A DNA stretch of 8,240 nt from JBAXPW01 sp037132015 (lineage in GTDB: Bacteria; Patescibacteriota; Microgenomatia; UBA1406; GWC2-37-13). The notes below the pieces were generated by a model, which saw only the letters and a program-made list of their open reading frames with translations, had not been told where the DNA came from and did no database searches. Position 1 is the stretch's first letter. Every line of letters starts with the position of its first letter. Below, in pieces: positions 7,406 through 8,240 of the stretch. The stretch spans positions 1 through 8,240 of the forward strand of contig JBAXPW010000067.1 in the NCBI GenBank assembly GCA_037132015.1, written 5' to 3'. Position numbers and translations under genes: made by a program.

Positions 7406-7411
7406 ATGATA
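7406..7411 (-). promoter_or_regulatory. -10 box of the 2-hydroxyacid dehydrogenase gene
   Basis: On the minus strand TATCAT (7411-7406) ends seven bases before the ATG starting at 7398, giving a likely leaderless start. It is the same hexamer as before the other minus-strand gene. The -35 region is weak, and TATTAT a few bases upstream is an alternative. The box overlaps the plus-strand -10 at 7410-7415. Confidence 0.4.
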
Positions 7412-7415
7412 TAAT
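7407..7415 (+). promoter_or_regulatory. Extended -10 promoter toward tRNA-Tyr
   Basis: TGATATAAT at 7407-7415 is a perfect extended -10 (TG, one base, TATAAT) on the plus strand; the -35 region is not recognisable. A start near 7422 would give the tRNA precursor a leader of about 77 bases. No better promoter is seen between here and 7499. Confidence 0.45.
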
Positions 7416-7449
7416 ATTACGTTGAATATTAAGGAATTGCAAGTGGAGC

Positions 7450-7470
7450 GAGAAGTTTTAAAAACTACTC
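7450..7470 (+). other. Imperfect inverted repeat in the tRNA-Tyr leader
   Basis: GAGAAGTTTT (7450-7459) and AAAACTACTC (7461-7470) are complementary except for one A-A mismatch around a single central A. In RNA the inner A-U pairs would open to form a loop, leaving a modest hairpin. It is followed by a stretch rich in A and C and then eight T (7487-7494) just before the tRNA. A role in precursor processing or early termination is possible but not shown. The rest of the 100-base gap shows nothing else. Confidence 0.2.
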
Positions 7471-7498
7471 ACTACCAACTACAACCTTTTTTTTGATA

Positions 7499-7581
7499 CC
7501 AGGGATGACGGAGTGGTCAATCGTAACAGACTGTAAATCTGTCGCCTCACGGCTGCGGAGGTTCAAATCCTCCTCCCTGGA
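7499..7581 (+). tRNA. tRNA-Tyr (anticodon GTA)
   Basis: The sequence folds as a complete 83-base class II tRNA. The acceptor stem is CCAGGGA (7499-7505) with TCCCTGG (7574-7580), all Watson-Crick. The D stem is ACG/CGT (7508-7510, 7522-7524). The anticodon stem ACAGA/TCTGT (7526-7530, 7538-7542) closes loop CTGTAAA with anticodon GTA at 7533-7535. The long variable arm is 14 bases (7543-7556) with a GCC/GGC stem, as in bacterial tRNA-Tyr. The T arm is GGAGG-TTCAAAT-CCTCC (7557-7573). The discriminator is A7581. The 3' CCA is not encoded (CAC follows), so it must be added by the CCA enzyme. The first pair is C1-G72, whereas bacterial tRNA-Tyr normally has G1-C72. Confidence 0.97.
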
Positions 7582-7586
7582 CACAC

Positions 7587-7618
7587 AAAAAGCATGAGTT
7601 TATCTCATGCTTTTTTTT
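7587..7618 (+). terminator. Intrinsic terminator after tRNA-Tyr
   Basis: AGCATGAG (7591-7598) and CTCATGCT (7604-7611) form a perfect 8-bp stem with a 5-base loop TTTAT; flanking A and T runs extend it, and eight T follow from 7611. This is the only strong intrinsic terminator in the window. On the minus strand it has a five-T tail, so it could also work in reverse. Confidence 0.9.
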
Positions 7619-7695
7619 ATAATTAGAGGATAGTGGATATAGACTATAGTTAATTTTTCTTTAGGAATATTAAGAATAGCTTTCATCCTTTACAA

Positions 7696-7724
7696 TTGAT
7701 TTTATAACATAATTCACTCATAAT
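7696..7724 (+). promoter_or_regulatory. Promoter of the four-helix membrane protein gene
   Basis: TTGATT (7696-7701), a 17-base spacer and CATAAT (7719-7724) lie eight bases before ATG 7733, so the predicted start is at or next to the ATG. No Shine-Dalgarno sequence is present. This matches the layout before rmuC. Confidence 0.5.
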
Positions 7725-7732
7725 ATGATTAT

Positions 7733-8149
7733 ATGAACTTAAAAGAAAATTCACTCTTCTTACGTAAATTTGCTTTTGGAATGCTCGTTGTTCTCCTTGG
7801 AGAATTTTTGTTTGGTATTTATACAACTTTATATGTCCACTTCCCTGAAAATGCTTCCACAAAAGAATTATGGAAATTTTCTTCACAGGATCTTTATCTG
7901 AATATTCACATGATTTTAGGAGTTCTTATCACTATTGGAGCAATTATATTCTTTATAAGAGTTATTACAAAAAAGCAAAATAATTGGTTATTGAGCTCTG
8001 TAATTGCCCTACTCGGAATTGTCATTGCTACAATTGGAGGCATTCAATTTGTTCCTACTCAACTAGATATATATTCAATTATCATGTCTGTAGGCTTTAC
8101 GATCGCATTGGGCGGTTACCTCTGGGGTATATATACAAATTCCAATTAG
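7733..8149 (+). CDS. Small four-helix integral membrane protein of unknown function
   Basis: The 138-residue product has four predicted membrane helices at about residues 11-33, 53-76, 83-106 and 112-134, with short polar ends. Both termini are probably on the same side. The stretch after helix 1 (about 29-38, IYTTLYVHFP) and the His-containing start of helix 2 (NIHMILGVLI, His59) look like the conserved parts. I recall similar unnamed small membrane proteins in several bacterial groups with a 'YV.P' segment followed by 'H..LG', but no function is known to me. A single histidine in a helix could bind a cofactor, but two would be expected for haem; His36 lies outside the helices. The ATG choice is backed by the promoter ending at 7724. 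The gene sits alone after the tRNA terminator, 36 bases before the next start. Confidence 0.8.
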   Translation: MNLKENSLFLRKFAFGMLVVLLGEFLFGIYTTLYVHFPENASTKELWKFSSQDLYLNIHMILGVLITIGAIIFFIRVITKKQNNWLLSSVIALLGIVIATIGGIQFVPTQLDIYSIIMSVGFTIALGGYLWGIYTNSN

Positions 8150-8173
8150 AATATCTAAATAAACCAATACAAG

Positions 8174-8179
8174 TATAAT
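8174..8179 (+). promoter_or_regulatory. -10 box of the last gene
   Basis: A perfect TATAAT at 8174-8179 ends six bases before ATG 8186, so a start seven bases past it would coincide with that ATG. No clear -35 is seen at the right distance. It supports ATG 8186 over the in-frame ATG at 8195 only if the transcript is leaderless. Confidence 0.4.
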
Positions 8180-8185
8180 TTATTT

Positions 8186-8240
8186 ATGAATAAGATGTTT
8201 CCTGCAAAACTTCAACATGGTGATACAGTGAGAATCATCA
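8186..8240 (+). CDS. N-terminus of a probable LD-carboxypeptidase (peptidase S66/MccF family), cut by the window end
   Basis: Only 18 codons are visible: MNKMFPAKLQHGDTVRII. The pattern Pro-x-x-Leu-x-x-Gly-Asp-x-Val-x-Ile-Ile at the very start is typical of S66 serine peptidases, which include LD-carboxypeptidase (removing D-Ala from tetrapeptides during murein turnover) and the microcin C self-immunity protein MccF. The catalytic Ser, Glu and His lie beyond the window and cannot be checked. A start at ATG 8195 (MFPAKL) is also possible. If the call is right, it complements the D-Ala-D-Ala carboxypeptidase at 4380 in peptidoglycan trimming. Confidence 0.6.
   Translation, partial: MNKMFPAKLQHGDTVRII

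Noticed and set aside
7487..7494. The eight-T run before tRNA-Tyr as a terminator for an upstream transcript.
   Set aside because: The nearest inverted repeat (7450-7470) ends 16 bases earlier and is weak and AT-rich, so the geometry of an intrinsic terminator is missing.
7683..7886. A minus-strand open frame of 67 codons across the promoter and start of the four-helix protein gene.
   Set aside because: It has no recognisable composition or domain and lies opposite a convincing membrane-protein frame with its own promoter.
2850..8100. A 14-base exact match, TCTGTAGGCTTTAC, at 2850-2863 (aspS promoter) and 8087-8100 (inside the four-helix protein gene).
   Set aside because: One such match in about 8 kb of AT-rich DNA is plausible by chance, and the second copy is ordinary coding sequence.
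1..8240. CRISPR array, toxin-antitoxin pair, defence island or biosynthetic cluster.
   Set aside because: No regularly spaced repeats beyond the two copies at the left edge, and every long frame is explained by a housekeeping or membrane protein.

Overview
The window is AT-rich bacterial chromosome read with the standard code: TAA, TAG and one TGA act as stops, and no main frame is interrupted. It looks like a small-genome bacterium of the Candidate Phyla Radiation (Patescibacteria). Pointers are the shortened aspartyl-tRNA synthetase, the absence of clear Shine-Dalgarno sequences before any start, very short intergenic gaps and an ordinary housekeeping gene mix. No marker gene proves this placement.

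Layout, left to right. Bases 1-50 hold two near-identical 20-base direct repeats at a 24-base period, reminiscent of the end of an insertion sequence lying mostly outside the window. A plus-strand run follows: rmuC (149-1132), recJ (1149-2843), aspS (2913-4310) and a penicillin-binding D-Ala-D-Ala carboxypeptidase (4380-5285). The last of these runs tail to tail, with an 11-base overlap, into a minus-strand pair: a membrane-anchored protein of unknown function (6345-5275), preceded by a D-lactate-dehydrogenase-like 2-hydroxyacid dehydrogenase (7398-6403). Divergent from these is a tRNA-Tyr(GUA) gene (7499-7581) with a strong intrinsic terminator. Then come a four-helix membrane protein (7733-8149) and the first 55 bases of a gene whose start resembles LD-carboxypeptidases (8186 onward).

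Functionally this is a housekeeping neighbourhood: DNA repair nucleases (RmuC, RecJ), translation (AspRS, tRNA-Tyr), peptidoglycan trimming (DD- and probably LD-carboxypeptidase) and fermentation (2-hydroxyacid dehydrogenase). No defence, phage, secondary-metabolite or CRISPR system is visible.

The points most worth a second look are: a recurring layout with a -10 box 6-8 bases before the ATG and no ribosome-binding site, suggesting leaderless mRNAs; a long-variable-arm tRNA-Tyr with a C1-G72 pair, which is the archaeal/eukaryotic rather than bacterial identity element; and a bacterial-type AspRS that has lost its GAD insertion domain and carries a His linked to relaxed tRNA specificity.
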